64,000 bases of DNA, taken from contig NZ_WBVS01000003.1 of assembly GCF_009193305.1 (NCBI RefSeq), positions 1 to 64,000 of the forward strand, written 5' to 3'. The translations under genes and the position numbers were made by a program. The notes beneath the pieces were generated by a model. It saw only the letters and a program-made list of their open reading frames with translations, did no database searches and had not been told where the DNA came from. Positions 45,581 to 54,371 of this stretch are shown here, one piece after another (the stretch's first letter is position 1; each line of letters starts with the position of its first letter). The DNA comes from Bifidobacterium cebidarum (GTDB lineage: Bacteria; Actinomycetota; Actinomycetes; Actinomycetales; Bifidobacteriaceae).

Positions 45581-48262
45581 TCAGGCTTTCTGCGCCTCGT
45601 GCTTCAAAGCCTCGAGCGCTTCATCGATCCTGGATGCGTCAGCACCGCCGCCCTGAGCGAAGTCCGGCTTGCCGCCGCCACCGCCGCCGAGAATCTTGGA
45701 TGCGCCACGCACCAAATCGCCGGCTTTGATGCCTGCCTTGCGAGCCGCCTCATTAGTGGCCACAGCCACCATCGGCTTGTCATCCTCGTTCACGCCGGCA
45801 AGGGCCACGATGGCCGGGGCGTCTTCACCGAGCTGACCACGAATGTCGAGCACGGTCTTGCGCAGGGCATCGAAGGTGCCGAAGTGGCCGACATTCTTGA
45901 CTGCGGCCTTCACCGGGGCATCGGAAGCCTTGGCGTCGGCAATCAGAGCCGGCACGGCGGCAGCCAGCTGGCCTTCGTACATGGCAGCCAGGCGGCGATC
46001 GGATTCCTTGAGCTTGGCGAGTAGCGTGTTGATGCGCTCGGCGAGCTCGTCCGGGCGGGCGTTGAGCTTGTCGGACAGCTGGGAGACCAGCGCGTGCTCA
46101 CGGGCGTTGAAATCGTAGGCGCCCTGACCGACCACGGCGTCCACACGACGCACACCCTGGCCAATGGAAGCCTCGGAGAGGATGTTCACCATGCCGATCT
46201 TACCGACGTGATCGACGTGGGTGCCGCCACACAGCTCACGGCTCCAACCATCCTCGCCAATGGAGACCACGCGCACGATGTCGCCGTATTTCTCGCCGAA
46301 CAGATGCATGGCGCCGAGGGCGATGGCATCATCGAACTTCATTTCCTTGGTGGTCACGGCGAGGTTGTCACGCAACTTGTCGTTGACGCGTTCCTCGACT
46401 GCGGAGATCACAGACTTGGCCGGAGCCTTGGACCACTGGAAATCGAAACGCAAACGGTTCGGAGCATCCTCGGAACCGCGCTGGGTGGCCTGCGGGCCGA
46501 GCTCCTCGCGCAGCGCCTTGTGCACCATATGGGTGGCGGTATGGGAGCGGGCGATGGCACCACGACGGTTCAGATCGATGTTGGCGTTCACCTCGGCACC
46601 GACCACCAAAGTGCCTTCGGTCAGTCGGCACTGGTGGACGATAAGATCCTTGATCGGCTTCTGTACATCGTCGACTTCAAGCACAGCGCCATCGTCGGAG
46701 AGAATCTCGCCCTGATCGGCGAACTGACCGCCGGCCTCCGCATAGAACGGGGTGCGGTCGAGAATGACCTCGATGTTGGCCGGACCAGTGACAGCGGGAA
46801 CAGAGCCCTTGCCTTCCTGCATGATGCCGATGACCTTGGCACGGGCAGACATATCGGTGTAGCCGAGGAAGTCGATCGGCTTGACCAGGGTCTTCTTGAA
46901 ATCGTCGTAGACGGAAAGATCCACATTGTGACGCTTCTTCAGAGCATCGGCGCGCGCACGGGACTTCTGCTCGGCCATCAGTTCGCGGAACTTGGCCTCA
47001 TCGACCTTCACACCCTGCTCAGCTGCCATTTCGAGGGTCAGCTCAATCGGGAAGCCGTAGGTGTCGTGCAGCTTGAAGGCATCCTCACCGGTCACGGTCG
47101 GCTCGGAAGAATCGTGCTTGGCCTTGTTGACGGCCACATCGAGGATGGTGGTACCGGTTTCCAGCGTGCGGCGGAAGGCATCTTCCTCGCCGTATGCGGA
47201 TTCGGACACCTCGTGGAAGGTGTCGTTGAGCTCCGGATAGCTGGCCTCCATGGCGTTCTTGGAGGTCGGGAACAGGGTGGGCAGCACCGGATCGGTCACA
47301 CCGAGCATGCGCATGGAGCGCACGGTGCGGCGCAGCAGACGGCGCAGCACGTAGCCACGGCCCACGTTGGAGGGACGCACGCCGTCAGACATGATCATCA
47401 GTGCGGAACGCACGTGATCGGCAACCACGCGGAAACGCACATCGGCTTCCTCGTTCTCGCCGTACTTCAGGCCGGAAAGCTGTTCGGCGGCGGCGATGAC
47501 CGGGAAGACCTCATCGGTCTCGTAGATGTTGTTCTTGCCCTGCATCAAGTAGGCGAGGCGTTCCAGACCGGCACCGGTATCGATGTTCTTGTTCTCAAGC
47601 TCGCCGACGATGTGCAAATCGGTCTTGGACTTGACGTTGTCGACCTCGTAATTCTCGAACACGAGATCCCAGATTTCGATGTAGCGGTTCTCATCGGCGA
47701 TCGGGCCGCCTTCCTTACCGAATTCAGGACCGCGGTCAACGTAGATTTCGGAGCACGGGCCGCCAGGGCCAGGGCCACCGGTAGTCCAGAAGTTGTCTTC
47801 CATGCCCATCTTCTGGATGTGCTCTGGGTCGACGCCCTCGTTGATCCACAGGGAACGGGCTTCGTCGTCATCGGTGAAGGTGGTCATCCACAGCTTTTCG
47901 GGGTCGAAGCCGTAGCCGCCCTGATCCTGAGGAGTGGTGAGCAGCTCCCAGGCATAATGGATGGCCTCTTCCTTGAAGTAATCACCGAAAGAGAAGTTGC
48001 CGAGCATCTGGAAGAAGGTGCCATGGCGGGTGGTCTTACCGACCTCATCGATGTCCAGCGTGCGCACGCACTTCTGGTTGGAGGCCATACGATGCTTCGG
48101 CGGAGTCTGTTCGCCCATCAGGTACGGGATAAACGGCACCATGCCGGCAATAGTGAACAGGGTGGTGGGATTCGGGGAGATTAGCGACGCAGAAGGCACG
48201 ACGAGGTGGTCATGCTTGGCGAAGTAATCGAGGTATCGCTTTGCGATTTCCGCAGTGCGCAT
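45581..48262 (-). CDS. alaS: Alanyl-tRNA synthetase
   Basis: The 893-residue class II synthetase has the N-terminal catalytic domain with [18 protein letters not shown] and [14 protein letters not shown] (about residue 165), and the tRNA-recognition domain. The editing domain has zinc/active motifs [11 protein letters not shown] (about 585) and [10 protein letters not shown] (about 690). The C-terminal DHHA1 domain has the [15 protein letters not shown] loop. It charges tRNA-Ala. It heads the alaS-ruvX-mltG operon and follows two small genes of unknown function, as in other actinobacteria. Confidence 0.98.
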   Translation of the reverse strand: MRTAEIAKRYLDYFAKHDHLVVPSASLISPNPTTLFTIAGMVPFIPYLMGEQTPPKHRMASNQKCVRTLDIDEVGKTTRHGTFFQMLGNFSFGDYFKEEAIHYAWELLTTPQDQGGYGFDPEKLWMTTFTDDDEARSLWINEGVDPEHIQKMGMEDNFWTTGGPGPGGPCSEIYVDRGPEFGKEGGPIADENRYIEIWDLVFENYEVDNVKSKTDLHIVGELENKNIDTGAGLERLAYLMQGKNNIYETDEVFPVIAAAEQLSGLKYGENEEADVRFRVVADHVRSALMIMSDGVRPSNVGRGYVLRRLLRRTVRSMRMLGVTDPVLPTLFPTSKNAMEASYPELNDTFHEVSESAYGEEDAFRRTLETGTTILDVAVNKAKHDSSEPTVTGEDAFKLHDTYGFPIELTLEMAAEQGVKVDEAKFRELMAEQKSRARADALKKRHNVDLSVYDDFKKTLVKPIDFLGYTDMSARAKVIGIMQEGKGSVPAVTGPANIEVILDRTPFYAEAGGQFADQGEILSDDGAVLEVDDVQKPIKDLIVHQCRLTEGTLVVGAEVNANIDLNRRGAIARSHTATHMVHKALREELGPQATQRGSEDAPNRLRFDFQWSKAPAKSVISAVEERVNDKLRDNLAVTTKEMKFDDAIALGAMHLFGEKYGDIVRVVSIGEDGWSRELCGGTHVDHVGKIGMVNILSEASIGQGVRRVDAVVGQGAYDFNAREHALVSQLSDKLNARPDELAERINTLLAKLKESDRRLAAMYEGQLAAAVPALIADAKASDAPVKAAVKNVGHFGTFDALRKTVLDIRGQLGEDAPAIVALAGVNEDDKPMVAVATNEAARKAGIKAGDLVRGASKILGGGGGGKPDFAQGGGADASRIDEALEALKHEAQKA

Positions 48263-48385
48263 GGCGGGATATACTCCTTGTTTGTTTTTTAGGCGCGATT
48301 GCGCCCTCTCTTAACTGTGAAAGTCTTGATTGTGTAGTGATTATGGCAAAAGGCCTGAACGAGATCATCAATCAATGTGCTTGCT

Positions 48386-48625
48386 TCAGTCAGCATGCAC
48401 ATTGTATTTGTTGTTGAGTTCAGCCTCACGGGCTCGACGCGTTGCATTGAACTCATTGACCAAGCCCTCAAGCGTTTTCATCGGCACGTTGTTCTGATCA
48501 GGGCCGAGTAGGAACTGACGGGCGGCGTCAGGCGTATTCGCCTTGACATACGCCTGAGCTTTGGCAACAGCCACGATGCCGATGGCCACGCCCACGCCGA
48601 CCCAGAAGATGCGTTTGAACATCAC
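48386..48625 (-). CDS. Small membrane protein upstream of alaS (actinobacterial conserved, DUF6167-like)
   Basis: The 79-residue protein has one N-terminal membrane segment (about residues 4-24, KRIFWVGVGVAIGIVAVAKA) and a hydrophilic helical tail with VNEFNATRRAREAELNNKY. Its position between the DUF948 gene and alaS matches the small conserved protein in Streptomyces and other actinobacteria. I name the family from position and layout only. Its ATG overlaps the DUF948 stop by four bases. Function is unknown. Confidence 0.78.
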   Translation of the reverse strand: MMFKRIFWVGVGVAIGIVAVAKAQAYVKANTPDAARQFLLGPDQNNVPMKTLEGLVNEFNATRRAREAELNNKYNVHAD

Positions 48626-49005
48626 TCCCCCTTCTGAGCGTCGCCGCCAGCGTTCTTGACGATGAAGGACTGGGCGGTGGACTTCAGCGCATAGGCGGCA
48701 GATGCAATCTTGATGATGGGCTTGCCGAGGAAGGAGCCATACAGATCGGTTAATGCTCCAACATTATTGGCCGTGGTGGAGGCTGCGGCGGAAATCCGGT
48801 TGACATCCTCCAGCGACTTGTTGACCTGCTTGACCGTGGTCACGCCTTCATCCAATGCAGGAATGGCGTGTTCACCGGATTCCTTAACAGTTTGTGCGAT
48901 CTGATCAAACATCTTGCCGAGCCTGATCAGCGGATAGATCATGAAACCGGCCAATACTGCGAACGCGATGGCCGCAATCAGGCCAGCGATCTCTCCGACT
49001 CCCAT
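48622..49005 (-). CDS. DUF948 membrane protein
   Basis: The 127-residue product from ATG at 49005 (MGVGEIAGLIAAIAFAVLAG) has a strong AAGGAGG upstream. The longer frame to 49077 is rejected for lack of a ribosome site. One N-terminal membrane helix (about residues 5-27) is followed by amphipathic helices (KMFDQIAQTVKESGE, VKQVNKSLEDVNRI), the DUF948 pattern. It is coupled by ATGA overlap to the next small gene. An envelope function is assumed only from the topology. Confidence 0.88.
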   Translation of the reverse strand: MGVGEIAGLIAAIAFAVLAGFMIYPLIRLGKMFDQIAQTVKESGEHAIPALDEGVTTVKQVNKSLEDVNRISAAASTTANNVGALTDLYGSFLGKPIIKIASAAYALKSTAQSFIVKNAGGDAQKGE

Positions 49006-49079
49006 TGTTTCCTCCTTGAGGTCACATATACTCGCATAACAGTAGCACTTGCGCTCTATTTCCCCGACCAGCTCCATCC

Positions 49080-49166
49080 TGACTGTAGGTTTTTGAACAC
49101 TGACTGTAGGTTTTCTAACGGAATTCGTCCAAAAACCTACAGTCAGTGTTCAAAAACCTACAGTCA
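49080..49166. repeat. Perfect 35-bp inverted repeat holding four copies of TGACTGTAGGTTTT
   Basis: The left arm 49080-49114 contains TGACTGTAGGTTTT twice, 21 bp apart (at 49080 and 49101). The right arm 49132-49166 is its exact reverse complement. The 17-bp spacer is 49115-49131. The element lies between the phosphatase stop and the DUF948 start, 75 bp upstream of the latter. No U-tract follows on the minus strand, so it is not a standard terminator. A multi-site operator or a mobile palindromic unit fits better. Confidence 0.9.
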
Positions 49167-49202
49167 AAAAAGCTGTGTGGTGTCCGGGGCTTTATCTGAT
49201 GG

Positions 49203-49886
49203 TTATCTGCCATATGACACTATGGTCAAGGCCTCGGCAAATGGCTTGTCCGTATCGAAATCGACGACTGTCACAGAGCCGTTTGCCGGCCGTTCGCTCA
49301 GGTCAAGGTCGGGCCCACCAAAACGATGCGCCAAGCTCAGCAGTGTGTTGCCGTGCGAAATCTGCAGTACATCGTCGCCATTGCGGAGATCGGGATTTTC
49401 GGCGATGAGTTTGAAGGCTCCTTCAACACGCGTCCAATATTCCTCATCGGATTCCGCATCATGGAATGGGTCGGCCTCTTTCAGGAAATCTCGGGAGGCC
49501 GCAAGCCCGAACCGTTCCACTATTTCGTTGTAGGTCTTCACTCCATGAGGAGCGCCGGCGGCATACCATGCCATGGCCATATCGAGACCTTCATAGTAGC
49601 CATAGAACTGCTCGCGGAAATGCATATCCGAGATTAATGCAGGACGCGGGTTACCTGCCGCTTCATTGATATCCAGGATTTTCTCGGCAGTCTGCTGTGC
49701 TCTCGTGGTATCGGAGCAATAAGCGGCGGCAAACGTCAAATCTTTCAGTCTCTCCCCCGCTTTGGCAGCGTCAGCGATGCCGGATTCAGTCAGCGGGGAA
49801 TTGGACCAGCCTTGCAGACGGTTGTATCGGTTGAAATAGGTCTGTCCATGGCGAACCAAGTGCAAATGAAGAATCATGGAGTCCAT
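49203..49886 (-). CDS. Histidine phosphatase family protein (phosphoglycerate mutase-like)
   Basis: The 227-residue product has the phosphohistidine motif LHLVRHGQTYFNRYNRLQGW near residue 10, the second catalytic basic patch in YCSDTTRAQQTAEKIL (about 58), EQFYGYYEG (about 90) and the C-terminal His in LQISHGNTLLSLAH (about 178). It belongs to the broad acid-phosphatase/PGM branch; the substrate is unknown. ATG 49877 (MILHL) is an alternative start. It lies between rpsD and the DUF948 gene on the same strand, bounded by a terminator upstream and the 35-bp inverted repeat downstream. Confidence 0.9.
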   Translation of the reverse strand: MDSMILHLHLVRHGQTYFNRYNRLQGWSNSPLTESGIADAAKAGERLKDLTFAAAYCSDTTRAQQTAEKILDINEAAGNPRPALISDMHFREQFYGYYEGLDMAMAWYAAGAPHGVKTYNEIVERFGLAASRDFLKEADPFHDAESDEEYWTRVEGAFKLIAENPDLRNGDDVLQISHGNTLLSLAHRFGGPDLDLSERPANGSVTVVDFDTDKPFAEALTIVSYGR

Positions 49887-49914
49887 GCTACGCCAATTTG
49901 GCGTCAGAACGCAG

Positions 49915-49942
49915 GAACCCCGCGCTTTGCGGCGCGGGGTTC
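49915..49942 (-). terminator. Terminator after rpsD
   Basis: GAACCCCGCG (49915-49924) pairs with CGCGGGGTTC (49933-49942) around an 8-nt loop. It lies 41 bp beyond the rpsD stop; on the minus strand CTGCG follows, so the tail is poor in U. Stem strength and position support the call. Confidence 0.8.
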
Positions 49943-49983
49943 GAGCGGTATGTCCTGGATTGTTTTGACCAGATGGGCCCGGA

Positions 49984-50610
49984 TCAGCGGGCGTAGAATT
50001 CGACCACGTACTGGATGTTGACCTGCACCGGGATCTCTTCGACCTCAGGCTTGCGGGTCAGGGTGGCCTTCAGGGAGGCAAGGGTCACGTCGAGGTAGCC
50101 AGGAACCGCCGGCAGCACATCGCGGTGCACGCCTTCAGCGGCGATCTGGAACGGAACCATGGTCTGGCTCTTGGCCTTGACCTGAATGGTCTGGCCGGGC
50201 TTGACGCGGTAGGACGGGCGATCGACCACGTTGCCGTCAACGAGGATGTGACGGTGAACCACGAACTGGCGAGCCTGAGCGGTGGTGCGGGCGAAGCCGG
50301 CACGCAGCACCAGGTTGTCAAGACGGGTCTCAAGATCGGTCAGCATGGCGTTACCGGTCTGGCCTGCGGTACGGGTAGCCTTCTCGTAAGCGGCACGGAG
50401 CTGCTTCTCGGAGACGCCGTACTGAGCGCGCAGACGCTGCTTTTCGCGCATACGCACCGCGTAATCGGATTCGGTGCGGCGACGGTCACGGCCGTGCTCG
50501 CCAGGAGCGTACGGACGCTTTTCGAAGATGCGCTGAGCCTTAGGGGTCAGTGCGATGCCGAGGGCGCGGGAAAGGCGCACCTGACGGCGAGAACGCTGAA
50601 CGTTCGTCAT
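49984..50610 (-). CDS. rpsD: 30S ribosomal protein S4
   Basis: The 208-residue product from ATG at 50610 (MTNVQRSRRQVRLSRALG) has the S4 N-terminal domain, the S4 RNA-binding domain (about residues 95-160) with DNLVLRAGFARTTAQARQFV, and VHRHILVDGNVVDRPSYRVK. It nucleates 30S assembly on 16S rRNA. It is encoded alone rather than in the alpha operon, as in many Gram-positive bacteria. A small hairpin (50645-50671) lies 34 bp upstream in the leader. The frame extension to 50775 is unsupported. Confidence 0.97.
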   Translation of the reverse strand: MTNVQRSRRQVRLSRALGIALTPKAQRIFEKRPYAPGEHGRDRRRTESDYAVRMREKQRLRAQYGVSEKQLRAAYEKATRTAGQTGNAMLTDLETRLDNLVLRAGFARTTAQARQFVVHRHILVDGNVVDRPSYRVKPGQTIQVKAKSQTMVPFQIAAEGVHRDVLPAVPGYLDVTLASLKATLTRKPEVEEIPVQVNIQYVVEFYAR

Positions 50611-50957
50611 TTGGATTAATCCTTCTGTCGTTATTTGAACGGAACGTTTGGCTTCTCTTCGATGCCAAACGCTGAGTCGGGCCTCTCCAACGCTTCGTCG
50701 TGATCGCTCACGAATGACTGTGCTCATATGCGCACGGCCACCGACCCGTTGATGGGCTATGACTCCAGACGGCATCTACCGTAAAGCAGACACCAGCGAA
50801 CAACAATACACCTAGCCCATGGACAGCATGCCGTATCACGCGCTATTGAGAAGCGTTCAGAGCTTCTCAATAGCCGAAGCGCGAAGCGGACAGTCCAGTG
50901 GACTGTCCGTAGCTGAGGGGAGCGGCCCTGCCGCGACGGGCTCCTATTGAGAGTCCA
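50611..50957. other. 347-bp region between pcrA and rpsD
   Basis: From left to right it holds the rpsD leader with hairpin CGTTTGGC/GCCAAACG (50645-50652 with 50664-50671), then about 170 bp without recognised features that probably includes the rpsD promoter. A 13-bp hairpin (GCTATTGAGAAGC, 50842-50854 with 50862-50874) that likely ends pcrA follows, and then the dispersed palindromic repeat. No gene is seen. Confidence 0.6.
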
Positions 50958-50974
50958 TCAGAGCTTCTCAATAG
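50857..50974 (-). repeat. Dispersed palindromic repeat, copy 2, bounded by duplicated pcrA 3' end
   Basis: TCAGAGCTTCTCAATAG occurs at 50958-50974, where it encodes the last pcrA codons and stop, and again at 50857-50873 (start-to-start 101 bp). Between them lies the core stem CGGACAGTCC/GGACTGTCCG (50887-50909) with the flanking CTACG and GCTCCCCTC strings also seen in copy 1 near 15.5 kb, in the opposite orientation. A partial inverted copy of the pcrA end (CCTATTGAGA, 50943-50952) also lies inside. Confidence 0.75.
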
Positions 50975-53588
50975 GCGCCACGCGCAGCATCAGACGCTTG
51001 ACGCCGGCCGATCCGAAGTCCACGGTAATCACCGACTTGATGCCCTTGTCCTGAATATCCATGACTGTGCCAAGACCGAACTTGTCGTGAACCACCTTGT
51101 CTCCGATGGCGAAATCGGCAGCATTCAGCCCATTGTCTTTCTTGACCGCCGAAGCAGCAGCCTTTGGCGTGGTATGACGGGTCGTCACCTTGCCACCTCG
51201 CGTATGACTGTAGGAATCCGATGATGAGCCGGAACGGGAACCGTAGGAGGAAGACCCCGAACCGCGTGAACCATAGGAGCTGGAACCGTATGAAGACCTA
51301 GAACCGTAGGACCTTGAACCATACGATGATGAACCCGAACCATACGAGGAGCCATAGCGCGAGCGTGAGCCGTATGAGGATCCTGAACCGCGGCTGCCGA
51401 ATGTCGATGAACCACCGAACGTGGTACCGCCAAAGTCATCGTCATCCCAGCCACCGAAGTCATCGGAGAAGCCATCGGATTCCCAGCTCGAACGCATACG
51501 TTCCACGCCGGCTTCCTTACGCTTCCAATCGATGAGCTCCGCTGGAATCTCGTCGAGGAATTGGCTCGGCATCATATCCGCGGCCTGACCCCACTGCGAG
51601 CGCACCGCAGCGCGGGTCACATATAGGCGACGCTTGGCACGGGTGATGCCCACGTAGGCGAGTCGACGCTCCTCCTGCAGTTCGGTGGTGTCTTCCATCG
51701 AACGAGAATGCGGGAAGGTGCCCTGTTCCATGCCGGTCAGGAACACCACCGGATATTCCAGACCCTTTGCGGTGTGCAGGGTCATCAACGTCACCTTGCC
51801 GGAATCCTCGGCTTCGCTAGGCAGTTGGTCGGAATCAGCTACCAGAGCAGTCGTTTCCAAGAACGCAGACAATGTGGCGTCCGGCGTATTCTGTTCAAAT
51901 TCGGCTGCGGTGGATTGCAGCTGGGAGAGGTTCTCCAAACGGGAGGCATCCTGTGGATCGACGGATTTCTCCAGCTCTGCCCTCAATCCTGATTTCTCCA
52001 GCACTTCGGCCACAACTTCGCTCGGCTTGCTGTCATGCGCACGGGTGAATTGCGAAAGTGCACCCATGAGTTCGCGGAACGCTTTGAGTTGGTTGGCTGT
52101 ACGGGTGGGAATATTCTGAATCTCATCCAAGTGCATCAACGCGTAGAAGAAGCTTGTGCCATGCTCACGCGCATACGCGAGCAGAATACCTTCGGCACGG
52201 TCACCAAGACCGCGCTTCGGCACATTCAGGATTCGGCGCAAGTTCACGTCATCATCCGGATTCACCAGTGCCTGCAGGTATGCCAGCGCATCTTTGATCT
52301 CACGGCGCTCATAGAACTTGGTGCCACCGACCAGCTGGTACGGCAGCCCTCCGTTGATCAATGCCTCTTCAAGCGAGCGGGACTGTGCGTTGGCTCGGTA
52401 CATGATGGCCATATCCGAATAGGCGATGGATTCCTCCGCATGCAGTCGCGCGATTTCTTCCGCCACCCATTGGGCTTCCTGCTGCGCGTTATCCGCAGCA
52501 TAGCCCACAATCGGCTCACCTTTGCCAAGTGCGGTCCACAGTTTCTTCGGCTTGCGGCCTTCATTATTACTGATCACCGCGTTGGCCGCATCCAGAATGG
52601 TTTGCGTGGAACGATAATTCTGCTCCAGCATAATGGTTTTGGCGTTCGGGAAGTCCTGTTCGAAATCCTGGATGTTGCGGATGTCCGCACCACGGAACGC
52701 ATAGATAGACTGATCGGAATCGCCCACCACAGTAATCCATGCCGGACCGGTTTTGCCGGCAGTGGGAGCACCGGGCACGCTGTGTTCACCAGTGTCGACG
52801 CCGGCGAGCTCGCGCACCAGCACATACTGGGCGTGATTGGTGTCCTGATACTCGTCCACCAGAATGTAGCGGAAACGATGATGGTAGTACTCGGCCACTT
52901 GTGGGTCGGAACGCAGCAGTTCCACGGTCCTACCAATCAGATCATCGAAATCCACGGCGTTGGCAAGCGCCAGACGGTGTTCGTATTCGGCGTAGATCAC
53001 CGCGTAAATGGCTTCGAGATCACCAACCGTACCGAACTGGTAGCCACGCTGACCTGGCGTGAAGTCCGGAGCATGGAGGGCCAAATATTCCTTCCAACCG
53101 GTCAAATTGTTCTTGAGATCGGAGATATGGCCGAGGATGGATCGCGGCGTATAGCGCTTGATATCCAGATTGAATTCGGTGGCGATGATTTTGACGAGGC
53201 GTTCGGAATCGGCGGAATCGTAAATGGAGAAGCCTGATTTCAATCCGATGGATTTACCATCGCGCCTCAGGATGCGCACACAGGCGGAGTGGAAGGTGGA
53301 AACCCACATGCGCTGCGCCACCGGGCCAATCAAGGAGCCCAGTCGTTCACGCATCTCAGCGGCGGCTTTATTGGTAAAAGTGATGGCAAGCACCTGGCTG
53401 GGCCATGCGCCAAATTGGCTTAGAATCCATGCGATACGGCGAGTCAACACACGAGTCTTGCCGGAGCCGGCGCCTGCGCCGATCAGCAAGGCCTGGCCTC
53501 GGTACTGCACGGCTTCGGACTGTTGCGGGTTCAGATCGCCTACCAGTTCCTGGGCGCTGCGTGCAATGACTTCCGGCTCATCGAACAT
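50958..53588 (-). CDS. pcrA: ATP-dependent DNA helicase PcrA/UvrD
   Basis: The 876-residue SF1A helicase from ATG at 53588 (MFDEPEVI) has GGGGAGAG upstream. Motifs: NPQQSEAV (Q), GAGAGSGKT (I), FTNKAAAEM (Ia), VDEYQDTN (II), VVGDSDQSIYAFRGAD (III), EQNYRST (IV), TLHTAKGLEYPVVFLTG (V) and VGITRAKRRLYV (VI). Between the helicase core and a C-terminal Tudor-like domain (GDKVVHDKFGLGTVMD) lies a low-complexity linker of about 85 residues rich in Ser, Tyr, Gly and Arg. PcrA acts in nucleotide excision repair and removes recombinase filaments. The 3' end is duplicated downstream. Confidence 0.96.
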   Translation of the reverse strand: MFDEPEVIARSAQELVGDLNPQQSEAVQYRGQALLIGAGAGSGKTRVLTRRIAWILSQFGAWPSQVLAITFTNKAAAEMRERLGSLIGPVAQRMWVSTFHSACVRILRRDGKSIGLKSGFSIYDSADSERLVKIIATEFNLDIKRYTPRSILGHISDLKNNLTGWKEYLALHAPDFTPGQRGYQFGTVGDLEAIYAVIYAEYEHRLALANAVDFDDLIGRTVELLRSDPQVAEYYHHRFRYILVDEYQDTNHAQYVLVRELAGVDTGEHSVPGAPTAGKTGPAWITVVGDSDQSIYAFRGADIRNIQDFEQDFPNAKTIMLEQNYRSTQTILDAANAVISNNEGRKPKKLWTALGKGEPIVGYAADNAQQEAQWVAEEIARLHAEESIAYSDMAIMYRANAQSRSLEEALINGGLPYQLVGGTKFYERREIKDALAYLQALVNPDDDVNLRRILNVPKRGLGDRAEGILLAYAREHGTSFFYALMHLDEIQNIPTRTANQLKAFRELMGALSQFTRAHDSKPSEVVAEVLEKSGLRAELEKSVDPQDASRLENLSQLQSTAAEFEQNTPDATLSAFLETTALVADSDQLPSEAEDSGKVTLMTLHTAKGLEYPVVFLTGMEQGTFPHSRSMEDTTELQEERRLAYVGITRAKRRLYVTRAAVRSQWGQAADMMPSQFLDEIPAELIDWKRKEAGVERMRSSWESDGFSDDFGGWDDDDFGGTTFGGSSTFGSRGSGSSYGSRSRYGSSYGSGSSSYGSRSYGSRSSYGSSSYGSRGSGSSSYGSRSGSSSDSYSHTRGGKVTTRHTTPKAAASAVKKDNGLNAADFAIGDKVVHDKFGLGTVMDIQDKGIKSVITVDFGSAGVKRLMLRVAPIEKL

Positions 53589-53758
53589 GATTCTCTCCCC
53601 TTCACACATACCAGCCTTGACCTCTGCGCGCAGAAAACCGAATCCTCGAATCGCGCGACATTCATATCTACCATATGCGCCGGTCAGCGTAAGCTGGTTT
53701 GCCATATCCCATAGCTATATCGGTTAGCTATGCCAATTTGATGTCAAGGAGGTATCCA

Positions 53759-54340
53759 GTGCAGGAACTTGAGGAACGAATCCAGGCCGAAGGCACCGTC
53801 AAAGCCGGCGATGTGCTGAAGGTGGACGCATTCCTGAATCACCAGTGCGATGTGCGCCTGTTCGACCATATGGGTGCGGCTTGGGCCGAACACTTTGCAG
53901 GCAAAACCATCACCAAGATCCTGACCATCGAGGCTTCCGGCATCGGCATCGCCTGCTGTGCGGCCCGTCATTTCGGCGATGTGCCGGTGGTGTTCGCCAA
54001 GAAGGCACAGTCCATCAATCTCGACGGCGACCAGTACACCACCACGGTCTACTCGTTCACCAAGCAGAAGGAGTTCCCGGTCATCGTTTCCAAGAAGTAC
54101 CTGAACCCGGGCGATCATGTGCTACTCATCGATGATTTCCTGGCCAACGGCAAGGCGCTGCGCGGTCTTATTGAGCTCTGCGAGGAAGCAGGCGCCACGG
54201 TTGAAGGTATCGGTATCGCCGTGGAAAAGGGCTTCCAGGGTGGCGGTGACAAGCTTCGTGAGGAAGGCTATGACGTGGATTCCCTAGCCATTGTAGAATC
54301 CATGGATCCTCAAACCGGCAAAATCGAATTCCGCCACTGA
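53759..54340 (+). CDS. xpt: Xanthine phosphoribosyltransferase
   Basis: The 193-residue product starts at GTG 53759 with a perfect AAGGAGG six bases upstream. The longer frame from 53699 lacks such a site. The PRPP loop is [16 protein letters not shown] (about residue 121-136). [13 protein letters not shown] and [19 protein letters not shown] are typical of the Xpt group. It salvages xanthine to XMP. It is followed 31 bp later by a xanthine/uracil-type permease, the usual xpt-pbuX pair. No purine riboswitch could be recognised in the 170-bp gap before it. Confidence 0.94.
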   Translation: MQELEERIQAEGTVKAGDVLKVDAFLNHQCDVRLFDHMGAAWAEHFAGKTITKILTIEASGIGIACCAARHFGDVPVVFAKKAQSINLDGDQYTTTVYSFTKQKEFPVIVSKKYLNPGDHVLLIDDFLANGKALRGLIELCEEAGATVEGIGIAVEKGFQGGGDKLREEGYDVDSLAIVESMDPQTGKIEFRH

Positions 54341-54371
54341 CCGTTCGCTTGAGGAGAGAGAGAAAAGAAGA

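Noticed and set aside
46094-48184. 696-codon plus-strand frame opposite alaS
   Set aside because: AlaS on the minus strand is complete with all motifs; the opposite frame is a high-GC artefact.
51240-51460. CRISPR-like or tandem repeat DNA inside pcrA
   Set aside because: The repetition is the coding sequence of the Ser/Tyr/Gly linker; units are irregular and without spacers.
53589-53758. Purine riboswitch before xpt
   Set aside because: The gap is only 170 bp, and I could not find the conserved three-helix junction strings or an attenuator hairpin.
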